This document shows positions 7,961 through 17,452 of a DNA stretch of 64,000 bases, in pieces. The first letter of the stretch is position 1, and every line of letters begins with the position of its first letter. Source of the stretch: CAVOHU01 sp963817885. GTDB taxonomy: Bacteria > Acidobacteriota > Vicinamibacteria > Vicinamibacterales > JAKQTR01. The stretch spans positions 186,001 to 250,000 of the forward strand of contig CAWFQE010000006.1 in NCBI GenBank assembly GCA_963817885.1, in the 5' to 3' direction. Under the pieces are notes generated by a model. The model saw nothing but the letters and a program-made list of their open reading frames with translations, was not told the DNA's origin and ran no database searches. Both the position numbers and the translations under genes were made by a program.

Positions 7961-9724
7961 CTACGCGGGTTCCAGGGGCGTCGGCGCGACGGGCCCGACT
8001 CGCTCGTCAGGGTTCTGCCGTTTCCGGGGAATCGTGCAGTCGCCGCGCAGGGACTTGTCGTATTCCGAGAGAAGAAAACCCGGCTTCATGCCGCGATCCA
8101 CGATGTCCCACGGCAGCACTTCGTCGACGCGCCGCTGCCGATGCACGTAGAAGTCAGGGTCGAGGTCGACCTCGGCCAATGCCCGGCGCCACTGGCCGTC
8201 GTGCCGTTCAACCTCGACCAGTGCGGGCGCCACGCGGCGATCGCCGAGCGAGATCAGCCCCTGGAACACCGCGTGCCGGTCGGACTTGATGTTGAAGGTC
8301 ACGTTGTCGAGCCCGGCGGTCAGCGATCGGAGCCTGCGCATCTTCGCTTCGATGACGGAGGATCGGTCCATCGGGTGCCACTGGTACGGCGTTCCGGGCT
8401 TGGGCACCAGCGGGTTGACGCTCGCCACGATCCGGCCCATCGCGCCGCGGCTCCTGCCGTACTTCAGGATGCGCTCCCGTATGGCGATCGTCAGATCGCG
8501 GATGGCCACCAGGTCCTCGTCGGTTTCGAGCGGCAGGCCGATCATGAAGTACAGCTTCAGATTCTCGATCCCGGCCGCGCCGATGAGATCCGCCTTCTCG
8601 AGGATTTCGTCGTTGGTGATGGGTTTGTTGACGACCCGCCGGAGATGGTCCGACCCGGTCTCGGGAGCGATGGTGATCGATCGCTCGCCGCTTGCCCGGA
8701 GCGTCCGGACGAGCTCGCCGGTCAGGTCGGCGATCCTCAGCGACGCGGGGCTGATCCGGTACCCCATCTCGTGGAAGCGCGCCAGCAGGCGCTCGATCTC
8801 GGGGTGATCACACAGGGCGATCGACACCAGTCCCAGGCGATCGGCGATCGGCCTGGCCGCCTCGGCCAGGGCGAGGATCCGCTCGGCCGGGAACGGCCGG
8901 ACGGGCAGGTAGTTGAACCCGGCCCAGCAGAAACGGCACAGGTTGGCGCACCCGCGAACGACCTCGATGAGCAGGCGCGACCCGAACTCGGTGTCCGGCG
9001 TGAACACGCAGGTCGACGGCGGATCGGCGCTGAGCGTCGCGCGCAGCGTGGACTTCCGCACCGGCAACGGCGCGTTGGAGCCCTCGAGGATTTCGACATT
9101 CTCGACGGTGCCGTCTGCGCCGTACCGTACCTCGTAGAACGACGGCACGTAGAACCCGCGCTCACCGGCCAGGGCCCGCAACAGGCCGGACCGGCTGGAG
9201 GCTGCCGCGATCTGTCGAACCAGCGCAGGGACCAGCACCTCGCCGTCGCCGATCGCCACCACGTCGGCAAACGGAGCGACCGGCTCGGGGTTCACCGAGG
9301 CCGCTGCGCCGCCGACGACCACCAGGGGATGTCCCGGCTGCCGCTCCGACGCGTAGAGCGGCAGGCCCGCGATCCTGAGCATCGTGATCAGGCTCGTGTA
9401 GTCCCATTCGAAAGACACCGTGAACGCGACCACGTCGAACTCGCGGACGGGAGTCTGCGATTCGATGGTCAGAAGCGAGCCCGGCTTCCAGGCGTCGGCC
9501 CGGAGTTCCTCCCGCGGAGGAAGGAAGGCGCGCTCGCACACGACATCCGGGTTGTCGTTGAACAGGCGGTAGATCGCCTGCAGCCCGAGGTTGGACATCC
9601 CGACGAAGTAGGTGTTGGGAAACAGCAGGGCGACGCGAAGACGGTTGGCGTGGACCTTGTGGACGACACCACTTTCCCGGGACAGCAACTCCCGGTTCCG
9701 CTCACGCTGGTGCCAATTGCCCAT
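7961..9724 (-). CDS. B12-binding-domain radical SAM protein of unknown substrate
   Basis: The 587-residue protein starts with a cobalamin-binding-like domain (RVALLFPNTYFVGMSNLG, later GGAAASVNPEPVAPFAD), followed by a radical SAM core with the Cx3Cx2C cluster CANLCRFC and the aromatic-rich WAGFNYLPVRP. Later blocks, such as APETGSDHLRRVVNKPI and KLYFMIGLP, are typical of radical SAM enzymes acting on ribosomal protein or RNA-like targets. It matches the uncharacterised radical SAM family often encoded next to ribosome or division genes. It follows ftsZ on the same strand with a 160-bp gap, and the reaction is unknown. Confidence 0.8.
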   Translation of the reverse strand: MGNWHQRERNRELLSRESGVVHKVHANRLRVALLFPNTYFVGMSNLGLQAIYRLFNDNPDVVCERAFLPPREELRADAWKPGSLLTIESQTPVREFDVVAFTVSFEWDYTSLITMLRIAGLPLYASERQPGHPLVVVGGAAASVNPEPVAPFADVVAIGDGEVLVPALVRQIAAASSRSGLLRALAGERGFYVPSFYEVRYGADGTVENVEILEGSNAPLPVRKSTLRATLSADPPSTCVFTPDTEFGSRLLIEVVRGCANLCRFCWAGFNYLPVRPFPAERILALAEAARPIADRLGLVSIALCDHPEIERLLARFHEMGYRISPASLRIADLTGELVRTLRASGERSITIAPETGSDHLRRVVNKPITNDEILEKADLIGAAGIENLKLYFMIGLPLETDEDLVAIRDLTIAIRERILKYGRSRGAMGRIVASVNPLVPKPGTPYQWHPMDRSSVIEAKMRRLRSLTAGLDNVTFNIKSDRHAVFQGLISLGDRRVAPALVEVERHDGQWRRALAEVDLDPDFYVHRQRRVDEVLPWDIVDRGMKPGFLLSEYDKSLRGDCTIPRKRQNPDERVGPVAPTPLEPA

Positions 9725-9884
9725 GAAGGATGGAAAGGCCGTTCATGATCGGTTGCGAGGACACGCGCCCCGTCATCGACCTGGTCCTCAGGCGTCGGCG
9801 CGCGCGTTTTCCCTGGATGTATTCAGTCTACCACGCGCACGCACGACGCCCCGGGCGGCCGGGCCCGGCCGCACCCGATCGCGG

Positions 9885-11180
9885 CTACGCCCGCTTCGTC
9901 CGCCGAAGGAACGGCGGAACCTCGATCGCGGCGGCCTCCTCCAGCGCAGCGCTGAGCGCCGGCTCGCTCCACATTGACGCCTGTGCGGCGCCGGGGGTGC
10001 TCGACGGCGCGGCCAGCCCGTGCCTTCGCACGATCGTTGCGAGCGATCCGTGCGAACCGCCCACCGCGACCTCCTCGTTGCGATCGCGGATCCACGAGGT
10101 GTAGTTGCTGAGGTCCACCGGGGTCTGGCCCGAAGCCCCCGGCACGATCTGCTTCGCGCCGGCCTTGTCGAAGCCGGTCGCGATGACCGTGATCTTCACC
10201 CGCCCCTCGAGGCGCGGGTCGATGACGGCGCCGAAGATGATGTTGGCGTCTTCGTGGGCCGCCTCGTGAATGATGGACGAGGCTTCGCTGACCTCCATGA
10301 GCGACAGGTCCGATCCGCCGGTGACGTTGATGATCACGCCTCGCGCGCCCTCGACCGATGCGTCCTCGAGCAGCGGGCTCGAGATGGCACGCTGGGCCGC
10401 CTCCACCGCGCGGTTGGCGCCCTCGGCGATGCCGGTGCCCATCACCGCGACACCCATGCCGGTCATGATGGTCTTGACGTCTGCGAAATCCAGGTTGATG
10501 AGTCCGGGGACGAGAATCAGATCCGAAATGCCCTGGATGGCCTGCCGCAGGACGTCGTCGGCCGCCGCGAAAGCCATCAGCAGGGGCGTGCTGCGATCGA
10601 TGGTCGCCAGCAGCCGTTCGTTGGGAATGGTGATCACGCTGTCGACGCACTCGCGCAGCTCGTCGAGCCCGCGCTCGGCCTGGGCGGCCCGCTTCTTCCC
10701 TTCGAACTTGAAGGGCTTGGTCACCACCGCGATGGTCAGGGCGCCGAGCTGCGTCGCCAGCGCCGCGATGACGGGAGCGCCGCCGGTGCCCGTGCCGCCT
10801 CCCAGGCCGGTCGTCACGAACACCATGTCCGCGCCGTCCAGCGTCTGGATGAGCTGCTCGGTGTCTTCGAGCGCCGCCTGCCGGCCGACGTTGGGATCGG
10901 CGCCCGCGCCGAGCCCCTTGGTCAGCTTGGCGCCCAGCTGCAGCTTGACCGGCGCGGCGTTGGCGCGCAGCGCCTGCAGATCGGTGTTGGCCACGATGAA
11001 CTCGACCCCGTCGAGCCCTTCCTTGACCATGCGGTTCACGGCATTGTTGCCGCCCCCTCCGACGCCGATCACTTTGATGCGTGCGCCCGCGCGGAGGTTT
11101 TCATCGAGCGTCAGGCGAAGCTTGGACATCGTCGGGTCCTCGCCGACGGCGGGCACGGTCTCGTTCGGGTGCGACATCAA
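9885..11180 (-). CDS. ftsZ: Cell division GTPase FtsZ
   Basis: The 431-residue tubulin homologue polymerises into the Z ring that directs septation. The nucleotide-binding loop VGVGGGGNNAVNRM (about 38-51) and the tubulin signature GGGTGTG (127-133) are intact, as is the T7 region NLDFADVKTIM. After a variable linker the conserved C-terminal peptide IEVPPFLRR occurs, the docking site for FtsA and other partners. It is the last gene of the dcw cluster, 57 bp after ftsA. The second start candidate at residue 18 (MSKLRLTL) is plausible. Confidence 0.98.
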   Translation of the reverse strand: MMSHPNETVPAVGEDPTMSKLRLTLDENLRAGARIKVIGVGGGGNNAVNRMVKEGLDGVEFIVANTDLQALRANAAPVKLQLGAKLTKGLGAGADPNVGRQAALEDTEQLIQTLDGADMVFVTTGLGGGTGTGGAPVIAALATQLGALTIAVVTKPFKFEGKKRAAQAERGLDELRECVDSVITIPNERLLATIDRSTPLLMAFAAADDVLRQAIQGISDLILVPGLINLDFADVKTIMTGMGVAVMGTGIAEGANRAVEAAQRAISSPLLEDASVEGARGVIINVTGGSDLSLMEVSEASSIIHEAAHEDANIIFGAVIDPRLEGRVKITVIATGFDKAGAKQIVPGASGQTPVDLSNYTSWIRDRNEEVAVGGSHGSLATIVRRHGLAAPSSTPGAAQASMWSEPALSAALEEAAAIEVPPFLRRTKRA

Positions 11181-11237
11181 ACGCCTCCACAGCAGACATG
11201 TTACGCGAGAGCGGTCCAGGGGCTGGACCGTCAGGCG

Positions 11238-12473
11238 CTACAGGAACTCCTTGAACACACCGGCGATCCCCCTGGCCAGACGGCCGAGCGGGCCACCGCC
11301 GGAAGAGCGGCCCGGCTCCTGGAGCCGGGCCTCGTGCCCGTACATCAACAGGCCGACCGCGGTCGCGAACGACGGACGTGCAATGTGGTCCGCCAGCCCG
11401 CCCACTCCCATCGGGCATCCGCGCCTGACGGGCAAGTCGAAGATCTGTTCGGCGATCTCGGTCATCCCGTCGAGCATCGCCCCGCCGCCGGTCAGCACGA
11501 TGCCCGAGTTGAGCGACTTCTCATAGCCCGCGTGATGGATCTCGTCCCAGATCGCGTGGAACATCTCCTCGGCGCGCGGCTGGATCACGTCGGCGAGCAC
11601 CCGCCGCGGCATCACCCGCGGAGGCCTGCCGCCGACGCTGGCCACCTGCATCGTCTCGTCCTCGCCCACCATCGCCGCCAGCGCGCAGCCGCTCTTGCGC
11701 TTGAGTTTCTCCGCCTCCGGGATCGGCATCCGCAGCCCGACGGCGATGTCGTTGGTGAAATGGTCACCGCCCAGGGGAACCACCGCCGTGTGCCAGAGCG
11801 AGCCGCGCTCGTAGATCGCGAGGTCGATCGTGCCGCCCCCGATGTCGACGAGCGTGGTGCCCAGCTCCCGCTCGTCGTCGGTCAGCACCGCCTTGGCGGC
11901 CGCCAGCTGCTCGAGCACCGATTCTCTCACGCTGACGCCGGCCCGGTTCACGCAGGCGAACAGGTTCTGCATGGTGCTCGCCGCGCCGGTCACAATGTGC
12001 ACGTTCACTTCGAGTCGGGATCCGGTCATCCCGATCGGATCGCCAATCTGGTCCTGGTCGTCGGCCACGAAGTCCTGCGGCAGCACGTGGAGGATCTCGC
12101 GGCCGGTCGGCAGGTTCACCGCCCGCGCCGCCTCGATGGCCCGCCGCACGTCGTCGCTCGTGATTTCGCGGTTCTTGCCCGCCACCGCCACCACGCCGCG
12201 GCTGTTGAACCCCTTGATGTGGGTGCCCGACACGCCGAGATAGGCGTTGTCGATCTCGATCCCGGCCGTCAGCTCCGCTTCCTCGACGGCCTTGCGAATC
12301 GCCTCGACGGCCGCTTCCAGATTGACGACGACGCCTCGGCGGATGCCGTGCGACTCAGCCGAACCCAGTCCGATGATCTCGACGTGACCGCCGTCCATCA
12401 CTTCGCCGACGATGGCAGCGATCTTCGACGTACCGACGTCGAGCCCGACCAGATGCCGCTCCCTCCGAGCCAC
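11238..12473 (-). CDS. ftsA: Cell division protein FtsA
   Basis: FtsA is an actin-like ATPase that tethers FtsZ to the inner membrane and recruits later divisome proteins. The 411-residue product has the N-terminal phosphate-1 motif VGLDVGTSKIAAIVGE, the SHDS-type 1C subdomain, the phosphate-2 motif LVDIGGGTIDLAIY and the adenosine motif GIVLTGGGAMLDG. The C-terminus ends in a short amphipathic segment (LARGIAGVFKEFL) as expected for membrane binding. The start is GTG with GGAGGGGG just upstream. It lies between ftsQ and ftsZ. Confidence 0.97.
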   Translation of the reverse strand: MARRERHLVGLDVGTSKIAAIVGEVMDGGHVEIIGLGSAESHGIRRGVVVNLEAAVEAIRKAVEEAELTAGIEIDNAYLGVSGTHIKGFNSRGVVAVAGKNREITSDDVRRAIEAARAVNLPTGREILHVLPQDFVADDQDQIGDPIGMTGSRLEVNVHIVTGAASTMQNLFACVNRAGVSVRESVLEQLAAAKAVLTDDERELGTTLVDIGGGTIDLAIYERGSLWHTAVVPLGGDHFTNDIAVGLRMPIPEAEKLKRKSGCALAAMVGEDETMQVASVGGRPPRVMPRRVLADVIQPRAEEMFHAIWDEIHHAGYEKSLNSGIVLTGGGAMLDGMTEIAEQIFDLPVRRGCPMGVGGLADHIARPSFATAVGLLMYGHEARLQEPGRSSGGGPLGRLARGIAGVFKEFL

Positions 12474-12651
12474 GCCCCCTCCATCCCGTCACAACGGGCC
12501 GAACGAGCCATTCCCGCCGACTGCGGCAACGGCTCCTGGCCACCCGGTTCCCGAACCCGATCCGTCCCGGCATCACAGCCCGACCATCACGTCCCGACCG
12601 CGCGCGACCCGCCCGCGCCCGGACCGACGCCCCGCACCGGGGCTTCAGGCA

Positions 12652-13503
12652 TCAGGTCGGCGGCTTGGCTCCAGCGCCGGTCGCCTTGCCGGTCTTCGAC
12701 GGCCCGACGTAGATGCGCTCGTCGAAGCGCAGGTCGACGTAGTCGATGTCCGGCACACGCTGGCGAAGCGCCGGCGCCAGCTCGATGAACGACTGGAGCC
12801 GTTCCTCGAAGCGATCGCTGCCGAGCCTGAGCACCGCGGGATCGTCATTGAGGATCACGTGGACATCCTGCGGCTCGCCCACGTCGATCTGCGACACGCG
12901 TGCGGCCAGCTCCGGCCGAGACCGGATCGACGCGAGCAGGCGCGCCACCAGTTCGCCGCGGGCCCGGTCGATGGCCGGGTCCCCATCACCGGTGACCCTG
13001 ACCAGGCCGTCGATGATCGGCAGGTCGAACTGCGCGTAGCGCGGCCCGAACTCGTCGATGACCGTTCCGCCGGCGTCGACCAGATACAGCTCGTCGCGGA
13101 GCCGCGCAATGCCAACCGGGTGGCGTTCCCGCAGCGTAACCTCCACGGTCGACGGCAGCCGGCGCCGCAGCGTGGCGTCGGCCACCCAGGGCGACGCCAG
13201 CACGCGTTCACGCCATCGGCCGACATCGGTCAACAGGATGCTCTCGCCCGACAGCCCGTCGAGCAGGCCGAGCAGCTCGCCTCGGGAGAGCCTCTCGTTG
13301 CCCGAAATGACGATGTGCTGAACCTTCAGCCACGACGATTCGACGGCCCACACCGAGGCCCGGTATCCGCCGAAGGCCATGACGCCAAGCACGACCACCG
13401 CCCGCAGCGCGACCCACCATGGCCGGCCGCGAAGGCGCCGCCGCCGGCCCGGCCGCGACTGATTGCGGCGGAAGCGCCTGTCCGACTGGATCGTCACGGC
13501 CAT
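12652..13503 (-). CDS. ftsQ: Cell division protein FtsQ
   Basis: FtsQ is a bitopic divisome protein linking early and late assembly steps. The 283-residue product has a basic cytoplasmic N-terminus, one membrane segment (WVALRAVVVLGVMAFGGY, about 34-52), a POTRA domain (LKVQHIVISGNERLSRGEL to VTLRERHPVG) and the FtsQ beta domain up to the end. ATG 13503 was chosen because longer versions run into murC; the murC stop TGA and this ATG are one base apart (TGACATG), implying translational coupling. The 178-bp gap to ftsA is a proline-codon-like C-rich stretch without a gene. Confidence 0.93.
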   Translation of the reverse strand: MAVTIQSDRRFRRNQSRPGRRRRLRGRPWWVALRAVVVLGVMAFGGYRASVWAVESSWLKVQHIVISGNERLSRGELLGLLDGLSGESILLTDVGRWRERVLASPWVADATLRRRLPSTVEVTLRERHPVGIARLRDELYLVDAGGTVIDEFGPRYAQFDLPIIDGLVRVTGDGDPAIDRARGELVARLLASIRSRPELAARVSQIDVGEPQDVHVILNDDPAVLRLGSDRFEERLQSFIELAPALRQRVPDIDYVDLRFDERIYVGPSKTGKATGAGAKPPT

Positions 13504-13504
13504 G

Positions 13505-14950
13505 TCAGGTGCGCTCCTTTCCGCGACGCCCGATGGCGTCGAGCACCTGGTTCCCGACCGCGCTGATCGATCCGGCGCCCAGCGTGAGGACGAGGTCGCC
13601 CGGCCGCACAATGGCGGCCACCGCCGGCGCCACCTCGTCCAGCCGCTTCACCAGCTGCACCCGGCCGGGAAGCGTCCGGCTGATCGACTCGAACAGCGCC
13701 TCGGCCGTCACGCCCGGGATCGGTTCCTCGCCGGCGGCGTAGATGTCGGTCAGCACCACCGCATCGGCGCCAGACAGCGCCGGTCCGAACTCCGCCATCA
13801 GCCGCGCGGTGCGCGTATACCGATGCGGCTGGAAGGCGACCACAATCCGGCGGCCGAGCGATCGCGCGGCGTCGAGCACCGCGGCGATCTCGGTCGGATG
13901 GTGCCCGTAATCATCGACGACCAGCACGCCCCAGGCTTCTCCCCGTGACTGGAATCGCCGATCCGCGCCGCCAAATTCGGCCAGCGCCGACGCCACCTTC
14001 GAGAGATCGATGCCCAGCTCCAGGCCCACCGCGACCGCCGCCAGGGCATTCAGCATGTTGTGCCTGCCCGGGATCCGGAGCCGCAGTTCGAGGAGCGGTG
14101 AAGGAGGCGCCTCGCTCAGCCCCGCGGCATCCCGCAGGCCCGGGCCCGGTTCCACGGTGCACGTCCACCACTCGCCCTCGCGCCGCAGGTTGCGGCCACG
14201 CAGGTGCGCGGCCTCCGAGTCGATGCCGTAGGTGATCACGCGCCGCGTGAGGCGCGGCAACAGGCTCCTGACGTGCGCATCGTCGACGCACGCCACCGCG
14301 GCGCCGTAGAACGGGACCTTGTTCGCAAAATCCACGAAGGCCTGGCACAGGTCGTCGAAATCGCGGTACGCCTCCAGGTGCTCGTGGTCGACGTTGGTCA
14401 CCACGGCGATGGTCGGCGTGAGCCGCAGGAACGACCGATCGCTCTCGTCGGCCTCGGCCACCATGTACTGTCCCTGTCCCAGTTTCGCGTTGCTCCCGAA
14501 GGCGCTCAGCTTCCCGCCGATCACCGCGGTCGGATCGAGGCCCGCGCGTTCCAGCACGAGCGCGATCATCGAGGTCGTCGTCGTCTTGCCGTGGGCGCCG
14601 CCGATGACGATGCCCGTCCGAAGCCGCATCAGCTCAGCGAGCATCTCGGCGCGCGGGATGACCGGGATTCCGCGCCGGTGCGCCTCGGCGAGCTCAGGGT
14701 TGTCCGGCCGCACTGCCGATGAGTACACCACGACGTCGGCGTCTCCCACGTGCCCGGCCGCGTGGCCTTCACTGATGCGCACACCAAGGCGCTCGAGGCG
14801 GTCGGTGATCTCCGATCGTCGCAGGTCGGATCCGCTGACGAGGTAGCCGAGGTTGGCCACCAGCTCGGCGATGCCGCTCATGCCGATCCCCCCGATCCCG
14901 ACGAAGTGCACACGCCTGGTTCGCCCGAGCACGTGGATATCGGACCTCAC
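13505..14950 (-). CDS. murC: UDP-N-acetylmuramate-L-alanine ligase
   Basis: MurC adds L-alanine to UDP-MurNAc in the cytoplasm, using ATP. The start was set at GTG 14950, which overlaps the murG stop as GTGA and gives a normal 481-residue enzyme; upstream sequence belongs to murG. The Rossmann motif VHFVGIGGIGMSGIAEL, the ATP loop GGAHGKTTTTSM (about 117-128), the ligase central block AEADESDRSFL and the C-terminal DDYGHHPTEIAAVL motif are all present. No murB or ddl separates it from ftsQ. Confidence 0.97.
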   Translation of the reverse strand: MRSDIHVLGRTRRVHFVGIGGIGMSGIAELVANLGYLVSGSDLRRSEITDRLERLGVRISEGHAAGHVGDADVVVYSSAVRPDNPELAEAHRRGIPVIPRAEMLAELMRLRTGIVIGGAHGKTTTTSMIALVLERAGLDPTAVIGGKLSAFGSNAKLGQGQYMVAEADESDRSFLRLTPTIAVVTNVDHEHLEAYRDFDDLCQAFVDFANKVPFYGAAVACVDDAHVRSLLPRLTRRVITYGIDSEAAHLRGRNLRREGEWWTCTVEPGPGLRDAAGLSEAPPSPLLELRLRIPGRHNMLNALAAVAVGLELGIDLSKVASALAEFGGADRRFQSRGEAWGVLVVDDYGHHPTEIAAVLDAARSLGRRIVVAFQPHRYTRTARLMAEFGPALSGADAVVLTDIYAAGEEPIPGVTAEALFESISRTLPGRVQLVKRLDEVAPAVAAIVRPGDLVLTLGAGSISAVGNQVLDAIGRRGKERT

Positions 14951-16041
14951 GCGACGTCGCGGGCCGTCCCCGCGAGAGAAAAGATACGGTCCACGATGAC
15001 CCGCGCGGCGTCGGGCCGGCTGAGCGTCCGCGCTGCCGCCGCCATGCGTCGCCGGCGCGCCTGATCGGATCCGAGCGCCTGCAGGCGTTCGGCGAGAAGC
15101 TGGCCGTCCAGGCGCTGCTGCTCGATGACCTCGGCCGCCCCGGCCTCTGCAAACAGTTCGGCGTTCCTCCGCTGGTGGTCGTCGGTCGCCGTGGGCAGCG
15201 GGATCAGCACCGAGGGCCTGCCTGCGGCCGCAATCTCGGCCAGCGTCGTCGCGCCGGATCGGCACACGACCAGGTCGGCCCGCGCCATCTGCCGATCCAT
15301 GTCGAACACGAACGACTCCACCTCAGCCTCCAGCGCCGCCGCCCGATATCCGCTGCGAACCATTTCCAGGTCGCGCTCGCCTGTCTGATGCATCACCGTC
15401 ATCTTCATCGGGCCGCTGGCGAGCCGCGGAGCGGCCGCCACCATGGCGTCGTTGATGGCGTGCGCCCCCTGCGACCCCCCGAACACGAGCACGTGCGGCG
15501 CCCGGTTGTCCCGGTCGGCGGAGGGCGCCGCCATGTCGAAGAACGCGCGCCGCACCGGATTGCCGCTCAGGAATCCCTTGTCGCCGAACATCGGCAGCGT
15601 CCGCTCGTAGGTGACCGCCGCGGCCTTCACCAGGCGCCCGAGCAGCCGGTTGGTCAGGCCCGGCACCACGTTCTGTTCCATCAGCAACGTCGGAATCCCC
15701 CGCAAGGCAGCCAGGGCCACCACCGGCCCCGAACTGTAGCCACCCAATCCCACGACGACATGCGGCCGGCGGCGGGTGAGAAGCCGCCAGGCGTCGAGCG
15801 CGCTCGGTGCGAGCATCATGACGCCTTTGCCGAAGGTTCCGATCGACTTGCCTTTCAGCCCGCCGCTGCGAATCAGGTCGAGCGCAAATCCCTCGTGCGG
15901 AATCACCCGCGCTTCGACGCCCCGCGAGGTGCCCGCGAAGGTCACCGTGATGGTGGGATCCCGCGCCAGCGCTTCCCGCGCCACGGCGATTCCCGGATAC
16001 AGGTGGCCGCCGGTGCCACCTCCCGCCATCACGATCCGCAC
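14947..16041 (-). CDS. murG: MurG UDP-GlcNAc transferase (lipid II synthase)
   Basis: MurG transfers GlcNAc to lipid I on the inner face of the membrane, giving lipid II. The product carries the glycine-rich lipid-binding loop MAGGGTGGHLYPG near its N-terminus, the second loop VFGGSQGAHAIND, and the donor-site block CRSGATTLAEIAAAG. I placed the start at GTG 16041 (364 residues) because GGAGGG lies about 10 nt upstream and the protein then begins like other MurG enzymes; ATG at 16059 or 16086 is possible. Confidence 0.96.
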   Translation of the reverse strand: MRIVMAGGGTGGHLYPGIAVAREALARDPTITVTFAGTSRGVEARVIPHEGFALDLIRSGGLKGKSIGTFGKGVMMLAPSALDAWRLLTRRRPHVVVGLGGYSSGPVVALAALRGIPTLLMEQNVVPGLTNRLLGRLVKAAAVTYERTLPMFGDKGFLSGNPVRRAFFDMAAPSADRDNRAPHVLVFGGSQGAHAINDAMVAAAPRLASGPMKMTVMHQTGERDLEMVRSGYRAAALEAEVESFVFDMDRQMARADLVVCRSGATTLAEIAAAGRPSVLIPLPTATDDHQRRNAELFAEAGAAEVIEQQRLDGQLLAERLQALGSDQARRRRMAAAARTLSRPDAARVIVDRIFSLAGTARDVA

Positions 16042-16118
16042 TGGCCCTTCACCCTCCATCCCATGCCGGGCGCCATCTGCCGGCACCTCGATCCCCCGCC
16101 CGATCGGGGTTCGCGTCG

Positions 16119-17231
16119 CTACGCCGTCTCTTCTTCAACCGAGGCGTGCTCGGAGACGTTCAGCAGCACCCCCATGCCCGCCAGGCTCACGATGAGCGAC
16201 GATCCCCCGGCGCTCACGAACGGAAGCGGGATTCCTTTGGTCGGCAGCAGGCCCAGCACGATGCTGATGTTGGCGAAGGCCTGCACGGCGATCATCGTGG
16301 TCAGCCCAAGCGCGATCAGGGCGCCGAAGGGGTCGGGCGCCCGCGACACGACCCGCAGGCCCCGCCACGCGATGATGCCGAAGCAGATGAGGAACGCGGT
16401 GGCGCCGAGCAGGCCCAGCTCTTCCGCCACCACCGCGTAGATGAAATCGGTGTGCGGATAGGGCAGGTAGAAGAGCTTCTGCACGCCGTCGCCGAGGCCG
16501 AGCCCCGTCACGCCGCCGGTGCCGACCGCGATGAGGGATTGCACCAGCTGGAATCCCGAGTCGGACGGATCGGCCCAGGGATTGAGGAACGCCAGCAGGC
16601 GCTTCACCCGATACGGTTCCAGGATCGCAATCAGGCCGAGTACGGGTGGCAGGGCCGCGCCGACGATCAGCGTGTGCCGCCACGGCAGCCCGGCCGCGAA
16701 CACCATTACGATGGCAATGGCGAGGACGACGACGGCGGTGCCGTAGTCGGGCTCGAGCATGATCAGCCCGAAAACGATCCCGACGGCAATCGCGATCGGG
16801 GCCAGCGCGTATTTCACCTCCGCGATCCTGTCCATGCGGCGCTCGAGCACCGCCGCCGTGAAGAAGATCACGGCGATCTTCGCCAGCTCGGACGGCTGGA
16901 TGCCGATGCCCATGATCAGGAACCAGCGGCGCGAGCCGTTGATTCTCGGACCGAACAGCCACACGCCCGCCAGCATCACCAGCGTCACGATCGCCAGCGA
17001 CCAGATGACCACCGGCTGGCGATAGACGCGGTAGTTGACCCGCATGGCAAAGGCCATGGCGCCGAGACCCATCAGCGCGAACAGGGCCTGCTTGCGCAGG
17101 AAGAAGATCGACCGCTGGTGCTCCGCCAGGGCGAGCATGGCCGACGCGCTGTACACCATGACCACGCTGGCTGCGACCAGCCCGAACGTCGTGAAGAACA
17201 GCCATCGATCCGACTTGAGTTTCTTCGCCAT
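16119..17231 (-). CDS. ftsW: SEDS peptidoglycan polymerase FtsW
   Basis: FtsW is the septal glycan strand polymerase of the SEDS family and works with the FtsI transpeptidase. The 370-residue protein has about ten membrane segments and the family signatures GPRINGSRRWF, QPSELAKI, a large loop with FLNPWADPSDSGFQLVQSLIA, and GIPLPFVSAGGSSL near the end. GGAG precedes the ATG. It follows murD after a 211-bp gap that contains an inverted repeat element, the largest break in this half of the cluster. Confidence 0.96.
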   Translation of the reverse strand: MAKKLKSDRWLFFTTFGLVAASVVMVYSASAMLALAEHQRSIFFLRKQALFALMGLGAMAFAMRVNYRVYRQPVVIWSLAIVTLVMLAGVWLFGPRINGSRRWFLIMGIGIQPSELAKIAVIFFTAAVLERRMDRIAEVKYALAPIAIAVGIVFGLIMLEPDYGTAVVVLAIAIVMVFAAGLPWRHTLIVGAALPPVLGLIAILEPYRVKRLLAFLNPWADPSDSGFQLVQSLIAVGTGGVTGLGLGDGVQKLFYLPYPHTDFIYAVVAEELGLLGATAFLICFGIIAWRGLRVVSRAPDPFGALIALGLTTMIAVQAFANISIVLGLLPTKGIPLPFVSAGGSSLIVSLAGMGVLLNVSEHASVEEETA

Positions 17232-17315
17232 GCGCTCCCCGAAACCCTAAACTTCGCGACGACAGGAACCGACAACACCGGAAGCCGGACGCTGCACCAC
17301 GCCGGCGCCACTTGC

Positions 17316-17452
17316 GGGCGTGAGCAGTCAGCAGTCATCAGCCAGCCTGAACCTGGGCCTGCCTGCATCCGCAGATCGGGGCGACCTGCGGTCCCAGCAG
17401 CCGGCAACTCACGTTCCCGGCCGACTGACGACTGCTCACTGCTCACGCGCCC
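17316..17452. repeat. Inverted element of degenerate heptamers between murD and ftsW
   Basis: The left arm (17316-17343) reads as TGAGCAG, TCAGCAG, TCATCAG heptamers. The right arm (17419-17452) is their near-perfect inverse complement (TGAGCAG, TGAGCAG, TCGTCAG on the minus strand). The right arm contains the murD stop codon. The arms could form a long hairpin in the murD-ftsW transcript. No T-run follows, so it is not a standard terminator. See also the element at 40709-40964. Confidence 0.75.

Noticed and set aside
6770..9748. Open frame of nearly 1000 codons on the plus strand
   Set aside because: It is antisense to the GT39-type and radical SAM genes, has Arg/Gln/His-rich low-complexity content and no domain; a typical shadow in GC-rich DNA. 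The same applies to long plus-strand frames at 346-1779, 1911-3329, 10020-12788, 15175-16440 and 22851-25115, and to minus-strand frames opposite murJ and the E1 gene.
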